NCBI RefSeq assembly: GCF_000829825.1
Contig: NZ_JXSL01000030.1
Coordinates: 1,247,501 to 1,311,500 of the forward strand
Source of the DNA: Paramagnetospirillum magnetotacticum MS-1
GTDB taxonomy: Bacteria; Pseudomonadota; Alphaproteobacteria; Rhodospirillales; Magnetospirillaceae
Direction of reading: 5' to 3'
Length of the DNA stretch: 64,000 nt
Each line of letters starts with the position of its first letter. Position 1 is the stretch's first letter. A program made the translations under genes and the position numbers. The notes under the pieces were generated by a model that saw only the letters and a program-made list of their open reading frames with translations, did no database searches and was not told the origin of the DNA. This document shows, piece after piece, positions 35,576 through 45,734 of this stretch.

Positions 35576-36745
35576 GTGATACCAGTGGTGATGCCGACCT
35601 ATGCGCGTTCCGACCTCGCTTTCGAGCGGGGCGAGGGCGCTTATCTGTTCACCATGGATGGTCGCCGCTTTCTGGATTTCGCATCTGGCGTGGCGGTCAA
35701 CGCCCTGGGGCATTGCCATCCGCGTCTGGTCAAGGCCCTGGCCGGGCAGGCCGCCAAGGTCTGGCACACCTCCAATCTCTACCGGGTCCCGGGCCAGGAA
35801 AGTGTCGCCGCCAAGCTTGTGGGGCAGAGCTTCGCCGACACGGTGTTCTTTTGCAATTCCGGCGCCGAGGCGCTGGAATGCTGCATCAAAATGGCCCGGC
35901 GCTATCACTTCGCCGCTGGCAACCCCCAGCGCACCCGCATCATCTGCGCCGAGGGCGCCTTTCACGGCCGGACGCTGGCCACCGTGGCGGCGGGCGGTCA
36001 GAAGAAGCATCTGGAAGGATTCGCCCCGGCGGTGGATGGTTTCGACCATGTGCCCTTCGGCAATCTCAACGCGTTGCGGGCCGCCATCACCGAAGAGAGT
36101 GCCGCCATCCTGGTGGAGCCCGTTCAGGGCGAGGGCGGCATCGTTCCCGGCGATCCCGACTATCTGCGGCGCCTGCGCGCCACCGCCGACGAGTTCGGCC
36201 TGCTGCTGATTTTCGACGAGGTGCAGACCGGAATGGGACGCACCGGCACCTTGTTCGCCCATGAACAGGCGGGGATCGCTCCCGATATCATGGGTCTGGC
36301 CAAGGGGTTGGGCGGCGGCTTTCCGGTGGGCGCCTGCCTGGCGACGGCCAAGGCGGCCTCGGGCATGGTGCCCGGCACTCACGGCTCCACCTTCGGCGGC
36401 AATCCCCTGGCCATGGCGGTGGCCGACGAGGTCATGACCATCATGGCCGAGCCGGGCTTCCTGGACCACGTCCGGGCCGTGGCGCAAAAGCTGCGCACTG
36501 GCGTTGAAGAGGCCGCGTCGCGCTTCCCTGACGTGATCGAGGAGGTGCGCGGCTTAGGCCTGATGCTGGGTTTCAAGCCCCGCATGCCCAATACCGACAT
36601 GGTGGCCCGTCTGGCCGCCAACGGCCTGCTGAGTGTGGGGGCCGGAGACAATATGGTGCGGCTGTTGCCGCCCTTGATCATCAATGACGCCCAAGTGGAC
36701 GAAGCGGTGGGCATCCTGGCCCGCACCTTCGGCGAGGTGAAATGA
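35576..36745 (+). CDS. argD: Acetylornithine aminotransferase
   Basis: A 389-residue PLP enzyme of the class III aminotransferases, converting N-acetylglutamate semialdehyde to N-acetylornithine. Conserved features are [17 protein letters not shown], the [15 protein letters not shown] block and the PLP lysine Lys243 in [15 protein letters not shown] at 35576 has a GGGAGAG site; the ATG at 35591 gives the usual MPTYAR start but has no such site. It overlaps argF by 4 bp (ATGA). Confidence 0.93.
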   Translation: MIPVVMPTYARSDLAFERGEGAYLFTMDGRRFLDFASGVAVNALGHCHPRLVKALAGQAAKVWHTSNLYRVPGQESVAAKLVGQSFADTVFFCNSGAEALECCIKMARRYHFAAGNPQRTRIICAEGAFHGRTLATVAAGGQKKHLEGFAPAVDGFDHVPFGNLNALRAAITEESAAILVEPVQGEGGIVPGDPDYLRRLRATADEFGLLLIFDEVQTGMGRTGTLFAHEQAGIAPDIMGLAKGLGGGFPVGACLATAKAASGMVPGTHGSTFGGNPLAMAVADEVMTIMAEPGFLDHVRAVAQKLRTGVEEAASRFPDVIEEVRGLGLMLGFKPRMPNTDMVARLAANGLLSVGAGDNMVRLLPPLIINDAQVDEAVGILARTFGEVK

Positions 36746-37659
36746 ACTCTGTCAACGCAACGGGCGCGCGGCGCCACTTCCTCGACCTGAATGAATTCGA
36801 TACGGCGACGCTGCGCCATATCCTGGATCTCGGGCTGGCCTACAAGCAGGGCAAGGGACCCAAGGCGCCCCTGGCGGGCAAGATGCTGGCCATGATCTTC
36901 GAGAAGCCCTCGACCCGCACCCGCGTCTCCTTCGAGGTGGGCATGAAGCAGCTGGGCGGCGACGTCATCATGCTGGCGGCGGGCGACACTCAACTGGGCC
37001 GGGGCGAGACCATCGCCGATACCGCCCGCGTACTCTCGCGCTTCGTCGATGTGGTGATGATCCGCACCAATCTGCCGGAAAAGATGACCGAGCTGGCCAA
37101 ATACGCCGACGTGCCGGTGATCAACGGCCTGACCGACGAATCCCATCCCTGCCAGGTTATGGCCGACGTCATGACCTTCGAGGAGCATCGCGGTTCCTTG
37201 AAGGGCAAGGTGGTGGCCTGGGTGGGTGACGGCAACAACGTGGCCGCCAGTTGGATACATGCCGCCGGTCACTTCGGCTGCGAGATCCGGCTGGCCTGCC
37301 CCGAGAGTCTGATGCCGTCGCGTAAGGCGGTGGACTGGGCGCGGGCCAGGGGCACCAGCGTGGTTCTGACCACCCATCCGGCCGAGGCGGTGGCGGGCGC
37401 CCATCTGGTGCTGACCGATACCTGGGTATCCATGGGCTGCCAGGACGACAATCGCCACGAATTGCTGGAACCCTATCAGGTCAACGAGGCGCTGATGGCC
37501 AAGGCCTCGCCCGACGCCCTGTTCATGCACTGCCTGCCCGCCCATCGCGGAGAGGAAGTGACCGATGCCATCATGGACGGGCACCAGTCGGTGGTGTGGG
37601 ACGAGGCGGAAAACCGCATGCATGTCCAGAAGGGAATTCTGACCTGGTGCCTGGCTTGA
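36742..37659 (+). CDS. argF: Ornithine carbamoyltransferase
   Basis: A 305-residue enzyme that makes citrulline from ornithine and carbamoyl phosphate. The carbamoyl-phosphate loop STRTR (57-61), the HPCQ motif (135-138) and the ornithine-binding HCLP (263-266) are all intact. Length is normal. It is translationally coupled to argD and overlaps hslO by 13 bp. Confidence 0.95.
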   Translation: MNSVNATGARRHFLDLNEFDTATLRHILDLGLAYKQGKGPKAPLAGKMLAMIFEKPSTRTRVSFEVGMKQLGGDVIMLAAGDTQLGRGETIADTARVLSRFVDVVMIRTNLPEKMTELAKYADVPVINGLTDESHPCQVMADVMTFEEHRGSLKGKVVAWVGDGNNVAASWIHAAGHFGCEIRLACPESLMPSRKAVDWARARGTSVVLTTHPAEAVAGAHLVLTDTWVSMGCQDDNRHELLEPYQVNEALMAKASPDALFMHCLPAHRGEEVTDAIMDGHQSVVWDEAENRMHVQKGILTWCLA

Positions 37660-38555
37660 CCGATTCCGTCCTGCCCTTCTCGGTGATGGGCGGCGCGGTG
37701 CGCGGCCGTCTGGCCCGGCTTGAGGGCGCGCTGGACACCATTTTAGGCGACCAGCACGCCTATCCGGTGCCGGTGGCCGCCCTGCTGGCCGAAACCATGG
37801 CGCTGGCCGCCGTGCTGGCCACCTCCATGAAGTTCGACGGTATCTTCACCTTGCAGGCCCAGGGCAACGGCCCGGTCTCGCTGCTGGTGGCCGACGTGAC
37901 CAGTGGCGGCGACGTGCGTGCCCATGCCCGTTTCGACGCCGCCCGCCTGGATCAGGTGCCCGTGGCGTCGCGGGCCTCGGTGCCTGCGCTGCTGGGCAAG
38001 GGCTATCTGGCCTTCACCGTGGATCAGGGCCCCGACACCGACCGTTACCAGGGCATTGTCGAGTTGGAAGGTCCTACTCTCGAAGACTGCGCGCGGGCCT
38101 ATTTCAAGCAGTCGGAGCAGTTGGACACCGCCATCGAGGCCGCCATCCGCCCGCCATCCGGGGGACAGGGCTGGGCGGCCAGCGCTCTGATGATCCAGCG
38201 CATGCCCGCAGGCAGCGGCAGTGCCCCCATTCTGGTAGCCGAGGAGGCCGAGGAAACCTGGCGCCGTGCCGAGATCCTGCTGGCCAGCGTCAAGGGCGAT
38301 GAACTGGTCGATTCCGCCCTGTCCCCGGACCAGTTGCTGTACCGCCTGTACCACGCCGAACAGCTTCAGGTCTTCGAGGCCAAGGCCATGCGGGCCCGTT
38401 GCCGCTGTTCCCGTGATCGCGTGGAGGCGACGCTTCGGTCGCTTCCCGTCACCGAACTGGCCTCGGTGGCCGACCCGGAGGGGCAGATCGTGGTGACGTG
38501 CGAATTTTGCCGTACCGACCATGTCTTCCGGTTGACCGAGTTGCAGTCGGCTTGA
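37647..38555 (+). CDS. hslO: Redox-regulated chaperone Hsp33
   Basis: A 302-residue cytosolic holdase activated by oxidation. The zinc/redox switch is complete: Cys252 and Cys254 (CRC) plus Cys285 and Cys288 (CEFC). The N-terminal fold has [20 protein letters not shown] and the linker region follows. The GTG at 37647 is chosen for its AGGGAA site; a TTG at 37656 that would overlap the argF stop lacks one. Co-occurrence with argD-argF is common in Alphaproteobacteria. Confidence 0.92.
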   Translation: MPGLTDSVLPFSVMGGAVRGRLARLEGALDTILGDQHAYPVPVAALLAETMALAAVLATSMKFDGIFTLQAQGNGPVSLLVADVTSGGDVRAHARFDAARLDQVPVASRASVPALLGKGYLAFTVDQGPDTDRYQGIVELEGPTLEDCARAYFKQSEQLDTAIEAAIRPPSGGQGWAASALMIQRMPAGSGSAPILVAEEAEETWRRAEILLASVKGDELVDSALSPDQLLYRLYHAEQLQVFEAKAMRARCRCSRDRVEATLRSLPVTELASVADPEGQIVVTCEFCRTDHVFRLTELQSA

Positions 38556-38617
38556 CGGCCCGGTATACCGCACCGATATTGAGCCCAGATGTTTGCCAGC
38601 CAAGAGGATTTTCTCCG

Positions 38618-39211
38618 ATGATCGCACGGCATTTCCGCCTGGTGGCGGCCCTGGTCGCCGCCCTTACGGCCAGCGCCTGCCAAAACACCAAGCCGCCCAT
38701 GCAGAAGCTGCCTGAAATCAGCTTCGCCAATCTGCGGCCCTTCCAGCTTGATGTCGGCCAGTTGGAGATCGTCTCGGAATTCGTGGCCACCGGCCGCAGC
38801 CCCAATATCGAGCATCTGATGCCCGTCTCGCCCGAGGGCGCCGCCCAGCGCTGGGCCCAGGACCGCCTGAAGCCGGTGGGCCGCATCGGAACGGCTCGCG
38901 TGATCATCAAGGACGCCAAGGTGGTGGAGGTGCCTCTTGCCATCGACAAGGGCCTGTCTGGCGCCTTCAAGAAGGAACAGGAACTGCGCTACGACGCCGC
39001 CTTGGATGTGGCGCTGCAGATTCTCGACCAGCGCGGCATGGTCCAGGGCGAGACCATGGCGCGGGCCACCCGTTCGCGCACCGTGGCCGAGGGCCTGACC
39101 CTGAACGAGCGCGACCGCGTCCTCTACGACATCAGCGAAAGCCTGGCCAAGGATATCGACCAGCAAATGGCCCAGCTGATTCAGAACTATCTCGGGCGTT
39201 GGGTGAGGTAG
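38618..39211 (+). CDS. Lipoprotein of unknown function
   Basis: A 197-residue protein with a lipoprotein signal (LTASAC, lipidated Cys21). The mature part contains LPEISFANLRPFQLDVGQLEIVSEF and ends with a helical stretch. A WAQDRLKPVG segment in the middle and an SESLAKDIDQQMAQLI tail suggest a small alpha/beta domain seen in other Rhodospirillales lipoproteins, but function is unknown. ATG 38618 follows AGAGGA. It lies 62 bp after hslO. Confidence 0.8.
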   Translation: MIARHFRLVAALVAALTASACQNTKPPMQKLPEISFANLRPFQLDVGQLEIVSEFVATGRSPNIEHLMPVSPEGAAQRWAQDRLKPVGRIGTARVIIKDAKVVEVPLAIDKGLSGAFKKEQELRYDAALDVALQILDQRGMVQGETMARATRSRTVAEGLTLNERDRVLYDISESLAKDIDQQMAQLIQNYLGRWVR

Positions 39212-39378
39212 AGTCCATAAGGAATTGGATCGAATCGGATTCCGCGCTTGACGGCGGGGCTCCGCCACCTTAAAAACGCGGCTTCCTCCGATCGGAAGAT
39301 CGGGCCAATTTTCCACGGATAGCCTCGGCATTGGCCGAACCGGCGATCCGGCGAACGACTTGAAGCGAGGATTTTACC

Positions 39379-39684
39379 ATGGCACGTCGCTGCGCCATCA
39401 CCGGCAAGGGCGTTTTGACCGGCAACAACGTCAGCCACGCCAACAACAAGACCCGGCGTCGGTTCCTGCCCAACCTCCAGGAAGCCTCGCTGCTGTCCGA
39501 CGCTCTGGGTCACGCGGTGCGCCTGCGCATCTCGACCAATGGTCTGAAGACCATCGAGCACAATGGCGGCATCGACTCCTTCCTGCTCTCGGTGGCGACC
39601 ACCAAGCTGAGCGCCGAGGCTCGTCGCCTGAAGAAGCGCATCGAGCGCGCTCTGGCGTCCAAGCAGGACACCGCCGCGGCCTAA
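39379..39684 (+). CDS. rpmB: 50S ribosomal protein L28
   Basis: A 101-residue ribosomal protein starting [11 protein letters not shown], with the conserved [19 protein letters not shown] block and a basic C-terminal helix. A GCGAGGA site lies upstream. L28 binds 23S rRNA near the E site. It is monocistronic here, with its own terminator just downstream. Confidence 0.96.
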   Translation: MARRCAITGKGVLTGNNVSHANNKTRRRFLPNLQEASLLSDALGHAVRLRISTNGLKTIEHNGGIDSFLLSVATTKLSAEARRLKKRIERALASKQDTAAA

Positions 39685-39710
39685 GGCTTCGCTGGGTAAA
39701 TACGTCGAAA

Positions 39711-39745
39711 GGGTCCGTGGGCAACCACGGGCCCTTTTGGTGTTT
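39711..39745 (+). terminator. Rho-independent terminator of rpmB
   Basis: GGGTCCGTGG-GCAA-CCACGGGCCC is followed by TTTTGGTGTTT, 27 bp after the rpmB stop. Confidence 0.85.
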
Positions 39746-39763
39746 CTGATGGGCAGGCGGCGT

Positions 39764-39855
39764 GATTCACCACGAAGGCTCGGAGGCACGAAGGATCACG
39801 GAGAAGAGGTTATCTCGTCTCTTTGCTTCATGCCTTCGTGCCTTCGTGGTGAATC
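39764..39855. repeat. Long inverted repeat with CACGAAGG blocks
   Basis: GATTCACCACGAAGGC (39764-39779) is perfectly complementary to GCCTTCGTGGTGAATC (39840-39855). Inside, GGCACGAAGG (39785-39794) pairs with CCTTCGTGCC (39833-39842). The two pairings compete for the right arm. The CACCACGAAGGCACGAAGG pattern recurs between genes in several bacterial genomes and is probably a REP-like element. Confidence 0.8.
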
Positions 39856-39883
39856 TTTCCGGGGATTGGTGACACGCCACGAA

Positions 39884-39915
39884 AAAGCCCCTCCCGGTGT
39901 CCCGGAAGGGGCTTT
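39884..39915 (-). terminator. Rho-independent terminator of the che operon
   Basis: On the minus strand AAAGCCCCTTCCGG pairs with CCGGGAGGGGCTTT and is followed by TTTC. It lies 24 bp beyond the cheR stop. Confidence 0.85.
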
Positions 39916-39938
39916 GCGCCGTCCAAAGGGACGAAGCG

Positions 39939-40775
39939 CTACTTGGTGGTGCCGATACCGGCCGGGGCGCGGGTGGTGGAGTAGACGCCGCGCTGATCGG
40001 GGATGGGCTTGAACTTGTCGGAGATGCCCAGCACCGTTTCGGCGCCGCCCAGATACAGGAAGCCGTCATCGGGCATGACCCGGCTCATATTGTCCAGGAC
40101 GCGGGTCTTGGTGGGCTGGTCGAAATAGATCAGCACGTTGCGGCAAAACACCACGTCGAACTGGCCCAAGGGCTTCAGGTCGTGCAGCAGGTTGTATTCG
40201 CGGTATTGGACCATGCCGCGGATGGCGGGGTCGATCTGCCACATCTCGGCGGTCTTCTTGAAGTATTTGACCAGCAATTGGATGGGCAGGCCGCGTTGCA
40301 CCTCGAACTGGGAGTAAAGGCCCGCCTTGGCCTTTTCCAGCATTTCGGTGGAGATGTCGGTGCCGACGATCTCGATCTTCCATCCGGCCAGCTTGGCGCC
40401 TTCTTCCTTCAGCACCATGGCCAGGGTATAGGCTTCCTGGCCCGAACTGGACGCCGCCGACCAGATGCGGAACGACTTCTTGGCGGCGCGGGTGGCCAGC
40501 AGATGGGGCAGAACGACATTCTTGAACTGGTCGAAGGGCTTGATGTCACGGAAGAAGAACGACTCGTTGGTCGTCATGGCCTCGGTAACTTCGCGCAGCA
40601 GATCCTCGCCCGCGGACCGCAGGCCCGAAACGAGATCATCCAGACCCTTCAGGCCGCGCTTGCGCGCCACGGGGGTGAGCCGGCTTTCCAGCAGATAGGC
40701 CTTGTCGCGCGTGATGACCAGACCGGACCGGTCCTTGAGCAACTTGGCGACGAAATCGAAATCTTCGGGCCGCAT
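39939..40775 (-). CDS. cheR: Chemoreceptor glutamate methyltransferase CheR
   Basis: A 278-residue SAM-dependent enzyme that methylates glutamates of chemoreceptors. The N-terminal helical domain has TTNESFFFRD, and the catalytic domain has WSAASSSGQEAYTLAM and the FDVVFCRNVLIYFD block that hold SAM. No C-terminal pentapeptide-binding beta-subdomain deviation is evident. It is the last gene of the operon, 4 bp after cheB. Confidence 0.93.
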   Translation of the reverse strand: MRPEDFDFVAKLLKDRSGLVITRDKAYLLESRLTPVARKRGLKGLDDLVSGLRSAGEDLLREVTEAMTTNESFFFRDIKPFDQFKNVVLPHLLATRAAKKSFRIWSAASSSGQEAYTLAMVLKEEGAKLAGWKIEIVGTDISTEMLEKAKAGLYSQFEVQRGLPIQLLVKYFKKTAEMWQIDPAIRGMVQYREYNLLHDLKPLGQFDVVFCRNVLIYFDQPTKTRVLDNMSRVMPDDGFLYLGGAETVLGISDKFKPIPDQRGVYSTTRAPAGIGTTK

Positions 40776-40779
40776 GGGT

Positions 40780-41925
40780 TTAGCGCCTCGCCGCCAGTTT
40801 CATGATCCAAGGGGCGATTTCCGGCAGCGGCAGGACGGCCGAGCAGATGCCCGCCGTCGCCGCTGCCCCCGGCATGCCCCACACAACCGAGGTGGGCTCG
40901 TCCTGGGCGATAACCGTACCGCCCGAGGCGACCACCGCCTGACCACCCTTCATGCCATCCGCGCCCATTCCCGTCAGGATGCAGGCCAGAACACGCTTGC
41001 CATAGGCAGCGGCGATGGACCGGAGCATGGGATCGACGGCGGGACGACAGAAGTTTTCAGGGGGATTTTTGTTCAATCGCAGCACTTTGTCGGTACCCTT
41101 GGTTTCGACCACCATGTGGAAGTCGCCCGGCGCGATATAGACGCGCCCGCTGTGGATCACTTCGCCATCCTGGGCTTCGCGGGCCTCCCAGCCCGAGACG
41201 CGGCTGATATGTTCGGCCAGGATGGTGGTGAAGGTGGCGGGCATGTGCTGGGTGATGACGATGGGCTGGCGGACGGTTCCCGCCTTCATGGTCCCCAGCA
41301 GGGTGAACAGGGCCTGCGGGCCGCCGGTGGAGGACCCGATGGCGATGATGTCCGGCGGTTCCGGGGTATTGCTGCGCAATTGCAGCGGTCCTGGCGGATG
41401 GATGGCGACCGGGCTGCGCGGCGTGGCGGGCGAGGTGACGGGGCGGGTCGCGGGCGGGCCGCCGGGACGGGCCGGGCGGGCGCCTGCGCGCCGCGCCTGA
41501 CCGAGGGCACGGATCTTGCCGACCAGTTCCGACTTGAAGTCCACGCCGCCCGCCAGATCGCGGGTGGAGGTGGGCTTGGGGATATAGTCGGCGGCGCCCA
41601 TCTGCATGGCGCGCAAGGAAACGTCGGCACCCTTGAGCGTCAGGGTCGACTGCATGATGACTTTGAGGCCGGGGTCGATCTGCAGCAGCTTGGGCAAAGC
41701 CGTCAGACCGTCCATCACCGGCATCTCGATATCGAGAATGACCACGTCGATCTCGTTGCGCTCCAGCGAGGCCAGCGCCATCTGGCCGTTTCCGACCGAG
41801 GCGACGACCTGAATGCCAGCTTCACCTTCCAGGATGCGGGTGACGAGACCGCGGACCACTGCGGAATCGTCGACCAGCATGACCCGGATAGAGTCGGCGG
41901 CCGGAGAGGAGGAATCAATGGCCAT
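40780..41925 (-). CDS. cheB: Chemotaxis methylesterase/deamidase CheB
   Basis: A 381-residue response regulator with an output enzyme. The receiver domain has the acidic pair LVDDS and the phospho-acceptor Asp65. A Pro/Arg-rich linker (about 145-185) leads to the methylesterase domain with Ser199 in IGSSTGGPQ, His227 in TQHMP and the GMGADGMKGG aspartate. It removes methyl groups added by CheR. It lies 24 bp after cheY. Confidence 0.94.
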   Translation of the reverse strand: MAIDSSSPAADSIRVMLVDDSAVVRGLVTRILEGEAGIQVVASVGNGQMALASLERNEIDVVILDIEMPVMDGLTALPKLLQIDPGLKVIMQSTLTLKGADVSLRAMQMGAADYIPKPTSTRDLAGGVDFKSELVGKIRALGQARRAGARPARPGGPPATRPVTSPATPRSPVAIHPPGPLQLRSNTPEPPDIIAIGSSTGGPQALFTLLGTMKAGTVRQPIVITQHMPATFTTILAEHISRVSGWEAREAQDGEVIHSGRVYIAPGDFHMVVETKGTDKVLRLNKNPPENFCRPAVDPMLRSIAAAYGKRVLACILTGMGADGMKGGQAVVASGGTVIAQDEPTSVVWGMPGAAATAGICSAVLPLPEIAPWIMKLAARR

Positions 41926-41949
41926 GGGTTTAAATCACCGGAACAGGGG

Positions 41950-42321
41950 CTACAGCAGTCCGACTTGCGAGAATTTCGCCTGAAGGATTTCGCTGTCGAA
42001 GGGCTTCATGATGTACTCGTTGGCGCCCGCCGTGATGGCTTCCTGAATGTGTTCGATATCATTCTCGGTGGTGCAGAACACCACGATGGGATGATCTCCG
42101 CCGGGAAGCTGGCGCATGGCACGCAGGAACTCGATGCCGTTCATGACCGGCATGTTCCAGTCGAGCAGCACCGCATCCGGCATGGCGCGCTTGCAGGCTT
42201 CAAGCGCCGCGGCGCCGTCCTCGGCCTCCTCGGTCTTGAAACTCAACTCGTGCAGGATCTTCTTGGCCACCATACGGATGACCTTCGAGTCGTCAACGAT
42301 CAGACAGGACTTCATGCCCAA
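41950..42321 (-). CDS. cheY: Single-domain response regulator CheY
   Basis: A 123-residue receiver domain with Asp10 and Asp11, phospho-acceptor Asp54 (LLDWNMP) and the late YIMKPFD lysine. The Thr in FCTTEND corresponds to the conserved signalling residue. It would carry phosphate from CheA to the flagellar motor or act as a phosphate sink. An ATG two codons later (42315) is equally good. It sits between cheW and cheB. Confidence 0.9.
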   Translation of the reverse strand: MGMKSCLIVDDSKVIRMVAKKILHELSFKTEEAEDGAAALEACKRAMPDAVLLDWNMPVMNGIEFLRAMRQLPGGDHPIVVFCTTENDIEHIQEAITAGANEYIMKPFDSEILQAKFSQVGLL

Positions 42322-42401
42322 GCTTGCCTCCGATGGAAGGGCGGTCTTATTCCCCTCGAGGGGGGTGCCACCCCTTCGTGGTCCCTTACCCCATGCCTAT
42401 A

Positions 42402-42887
42402 CTATTCGTTCCGCGTGAAATCCAGCAGCTTGCCGACATCAAGCACCACCAGCAGCTTATCATCCAAACGGTAGATGCCGATGGAAAAGTCGCGCCAATG
42501 GGGATCCAGTGTCGGCGGATTGCGCTCGAACTTGGCCGCGGGCAGCGACAGGACCTCGCCCACCTGATCGACCATCAGGGAGTATAGCTCGCCCGACTGG
42601 TCCACCACCACGCTCATGCCCTTCTTGTCCTCGGCCCGCTTCTTCAGGCCGAGGCGGAGCCGCACGTCGATGGCGGTGACGATGCGGCCGCGCAGATTCA
42701 AGGACCCCGCCACTTCGCGGGGCGCCAGGGGAATGCGGGTGATCTTCTGCGGACCCAGGACGTCCTGAACGGTCAGCACGGGGATTCCGAACAACTGGCC
42801 TTCGATGAACATGGTCACGAAGTCCTGGGTCTCGGGAGCGGCAAGCTCCGTTCCAGGGCGCTTTCCGGCGGGAACTAACTGATTCAT
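42402..42887 (-). CDS. cheW: Chemotaxis coupling protein CheW
   Basis: A 161-residue SH3-like coupling protein linking receptors to CheA. Typical stretches are FVTMFIEGQLFGIPVLTVQDVLG, ITRIPLAPREVAGSLNLRG and VDQVGEVLSLP. It overlaps the cheA stop by 4 bp, and about 80 bp separate it from cheY. Confidence 0.93.
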   Translation of the reverse strand: MNQLVPAGKRPGTELAAPETQDFVTMFIEGQLFGIPVLTVQDVLGPQKITRIPLAPREVAGSLNLRGRIVTAIDVRLRLGLKKRAEDKKGMSVVVDQSGELYSLMVDQVGEVLSLPAAKFERNPPTLDPHWRDFSIGIYRLDDKLLVVLDVGKLLDFTRNE

Positions 42888-45565
42888 GCGGCACCTTTGG
42901 AGGCTGCGATGGTGGAAGCCAGGGTCTGCAACAACGCATCGCGGTCGAATTTGGCGATGTAGTCGTTGAAGCCGACCTGACGGCCGCGCTCGAAGTCCTT
43001 TTCCGTGGCGTGCGACGACAGGGCCACCATCGGGATGGTGCCCCAGCGGCCGTCGGCGCGAACCGCGGTGGCGAAGTCAAAGCCGCTCATGCCCGGCATC
43101 TCGATATCGCTGATGATGGCGTCGAATTCGTCGCCACGCTCGCGCAGTTGCAGGGCCTTGTCGGCGCCGTCCACCGAGATGACCTCGTAGCCAGCCACCG
43201 ACAGCAACGGCGTCAGCAGGTTGCGGAAGAACGGCGAGTCGTCCACCAGCAGGACGCGCGGCGGATGGAAGTCGGCATTGCCGTATTCCTTGTCGTTGCG
43301 TCCGAACCAGTCGCCGAAGGCCTGCGGCAGGTAGTAGCCAGCATCGATGATGGTGGTGGCCTTGCCCGCGATGACGGCGGTTCCGATGACGCCGGGATTG
43401 TCGGCCGAGAGTTCCACCTTCAGGCGGTCCTCGACGATATCGACGATCTCGTCGACCACCAGGCCCATGGTGTGATCCTTGTCCGAGAACACCAGCACCG
43501 GCTGACGGCCCTCGTCGCGGAAGTTCATGATGCCGTCGATGGCGATCAGCGGCATCAGATGGCCACGGTACTGGACCATGGGCTTGCCATGGCTGTGTTC
43601 GATCTCGCCGACCTCGATCTCCTCGAGGCGCGCCACCAGGGCCAGCGGCACCGCCTTGAGATCGTCGCCACCGGCGCGGAACACCAGCAGCGAGGTCTTG
43701 AGATCGGCATGGCTCTCGCGCACCGTCTGGGCCTCGGCGTCGCGGGTGCCCGCGCCCATCATGCCCGATTCGCCGGTCGCGCCAGCGATGCCGTTGGGGT
43801 CGAGGATCATGATCACCGAACCGTCGCCCAGGATGGTGTTGCCCGAGAACATGGAGATGTGACGCAGGATCGGCGCCACGGGCTTGACCACGATTTCCTC
43901 GGTGTCGAACACCCGATCGACGATGATGCCGAAGGTGTAGGTGCCCACCTGGGTGACGACGATGAAGGTTTCCTGCTGCTCCTCCTCGCTCTCGGCCAGC
44001 TTGAGCAGACGCTTGAGCGAGACCAGGGGCAGAAGGCGATCACGCAGGCGCAGCACCGGCGCGTTGTTGATCATCTCGATGCCGTGTTCGGAATTATTGG
44101 TGACGCGCACCAGTTCCAGAACGCTGATCTGCGGAATGGCGAAGCGCTCGACGGCGCATTCGACGATCAGGGCCGAGACGATGGCCAGCGTCAGCGGGAT
44201 CTTGATGATGAAGGAGGAGCCCTTGCCGGGCTGGCTCTTCAACTCGACCGTGCCGCCGATCTTTTCGATATTGGTGCGCACCACGTCCATGCCGACGCCA
44301 CGGCCCGACACGCTGGTGACCTTCTCGGCGGTGGAGAAGCCCGCCTTGAAGATGAACTGGTAAATCTGCTGCGGCGTCAGCGCATCCAGTTCAGATTCGG
44401 TGGCGATGCCGTTCTGGATGGCCTTCTGCTTGATGCGGTCCAGATTGAGGCCGCGTCCATCGTCGGAGATTTCGATGATGATGTGGCCGCCCTCGTGGAA
44501 GGCGTTCAGCACGATCTTGCCCACTTCGGGCTTGCCGACCTTCTTGCGTTCCTCGGTGCCTTCCAGACCATGATCGGCCGAGTTGCGCACCATGTGGGTC
44601 AGCGGGTCCTTGATCAACTCCAGAACCTGGCGGTCCAGTTCGGTCTCGGCGCCGAGCATCTGGAGGTCGATCTTCTTGTTCATTTCGACCGCGAGGTCAC
44701 GGACGATACGCGGCAGCTTGGCCCAGGCATTGCCGATGGGCTGCATGCGGGTCTTCATCACACCTTCCTGAAGGTCGGTGGTGATGTGGCTCAAGCGCTG
44801 CAGCGGCGTGGCGAATTCGCTGTCATCCTTGCCGCGCACCATCTGGAGGAGCTGGTTGCGGGTCAGCACCAGTTCCGACACCAGGGTCATCAGGTTTTCC
44901 AGAAGCTCCACATTGACGCGGATGGTCTGGGCGGCGACGGCGGATTCCTTGGCCTCGCCAGCGGGAACCGGCGGCGCGGTGGGAGCCGACGGCTGGGCCG
45001 TGGTGGCGGGGACGCTGGCCTTGACCGGCTCGTGCTCCGGCTCGTGCTCGTGTTCCGGTTCGGGCTCGGGGGCCGGGGCGGGCGCGGCGGCGGCGGGTTC
45101 CGGCGCGGCGGGGGTTCCGGCGAAGACCGGTTCGAATTCCGGCATGGGCGGCGAGGGCGGCGGCGGAGCGGACGGCGCGCCGACGGCGCGTCCTTCGGCC
45201 ATGGCGTTGAGGCGCTCGATCAGATCTTCGTCGCTGCCCTCGGGCTCACACTCGTTTTGCTCGAGATGGCCCAGGATCAGCTTGATGCGGTCGATGGACT
45301 GCAGGATCAGAGTCACGGCATCGGGGGTGACTTCCAGTTCCCCATCGCGGAACTTGCCCAGCACGTTCTCGCCCGCATGGGCCACATGTTCCAGGCGCGG
45401 CAATCCGAGGAAGCCGCAGGTGCCCTTGATGGTGTGGACCAGACGAAAGATATTGCCCAGAATCTGTGGGTCGTTGGGGTTTTGCTCCAGATTCACCAGG
45501 GCAATGTCAAGAACGGAAAGACTTTCCGATGTCTCAGTCAGAAATTCACTGAGGAGATCATCCAT
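42884..45565 (-). CDS. cheA: Chemotaxis histidine kinase CheA with two CheW-like domains and a C-terminal receiver
   Basis: An 893-residue kinase. Domain order: Hpt with phospho-His44 (LVHTIKGTCGFLG); an Ala/Pro/Glu-rich linker (about 135-215) in place of an obvious P2; dimerisation helices; HATPase (MVRNSADHGLEG, ISDDGRGLN, GRGVGMDVV); a first CheW-like domain; a second CheW-like domain (about 640-765); and a receiver with LLVDDSPFFRN and IISDIEMPGMSG. Start ATG 45565 follows GGAG; an ATG four codons earlier is the alternative. It heads the operon. Confidence 0.93.
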   Translation of the reverse strand: MDDLLSEFLTETSESLSVLDIALVNLEQNPNDPQILGNIFRLVHTIKGTCGFLGLPRLEHVAHAGENVLGKFRDGELEVTPDAVTLILQSIDRIKLILGHLEQNECEPEGSDEDLIERLNAMAEGRAVGAPSAPPPPSPPMPEFEPVFAGTPAAPEPAAAAPAPAPEPEPEHEHEPEHEPVKASVPATTAQPSAPTAPPVPAGEAKESAVAAQTIRVNVELLENLMTLVSELVLTRNQLLQMVRGKDDSEFATPLQRLSHITTDLQEGVMKTRMQPIGNAWAKLPRIVRDLAVEMNKKIDLQMLGAETELDRQVLELIKDPLTHMVRNSADHGLEGTEERKKVGKPEVGKIVLNAFHEGGHIIIEISDDGRGLNLDRIKQKAIQNGIATESELDALTPQQIYQFIFKAGFSTAEKVTSVSGRGVGMDVVRTNIEKIGGTVELKSQPGKGSSFIIKIPLTLAIVSALIVECAVERFAIPQISVLELVRVTNNSEHGIEMINNAPVLRLRDRLLPLVSLKRLLKLAESEEEQQETFIVVTQVGTYTFGIIVDRVFDTEEIVVKPVAPILRHISMFSGNTILGDGSVIMILDPNGIAGATGESGMMGAGTRDAEAQTVRESHADLKTSLLVFRAGGDDLKAVPLALVARLEEIEVGEIEHSHGKPMVQYRGHLMPLIAIDGIMNFRDEGRQPVLVFSDKDHTMGLVVDEIVDIVEDRLKVELSADNPGVIGTAVIAGKATTIIDAGYYLPQAFGDWFGRNDKEYGNADFHPPRVLLVDDSPFFRNLLTPLLSVAGYEVISVDGADKALQLRERGDEFDAIISDIEMPGMSGFDFATAVRADGRWGTIPMVALSSHATEKDFERGRQVGFNDYIAKFDRDALLQTLASTIAASKGAA

Positions 45566-45734
45566 GATCGACTCCATACGGTCCTGTTTCAGTACGCGCA
45601 GGCGGCACCAAAACTACCTCTCCCCCCATCCGAACCGGACAGGCCATGCCGACTAATAGCACGGCGAGGATGTCTTTAGAAGAACCCAGAACAGGGTAAA
45701 TCCGCTTGCGAAACGATTTTTCCCACATTGCCTG

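Noticed and set aside
43010-45679. An open frame of about 890 codons on the plus strand opposite cheA
   Set aside because: It is a mirror of the GC-rich, codon-biased cheA gene; composition is dominated by His/Asp/Gly/Gln, and no domain is recognisable.
45600-45734. Sigma-28-like promoter upstream of cheA
   Set aside because: A CTAAAG...GCTATTA pair exists on the minus strand but its spacing and boxes match the consensus too poorly.
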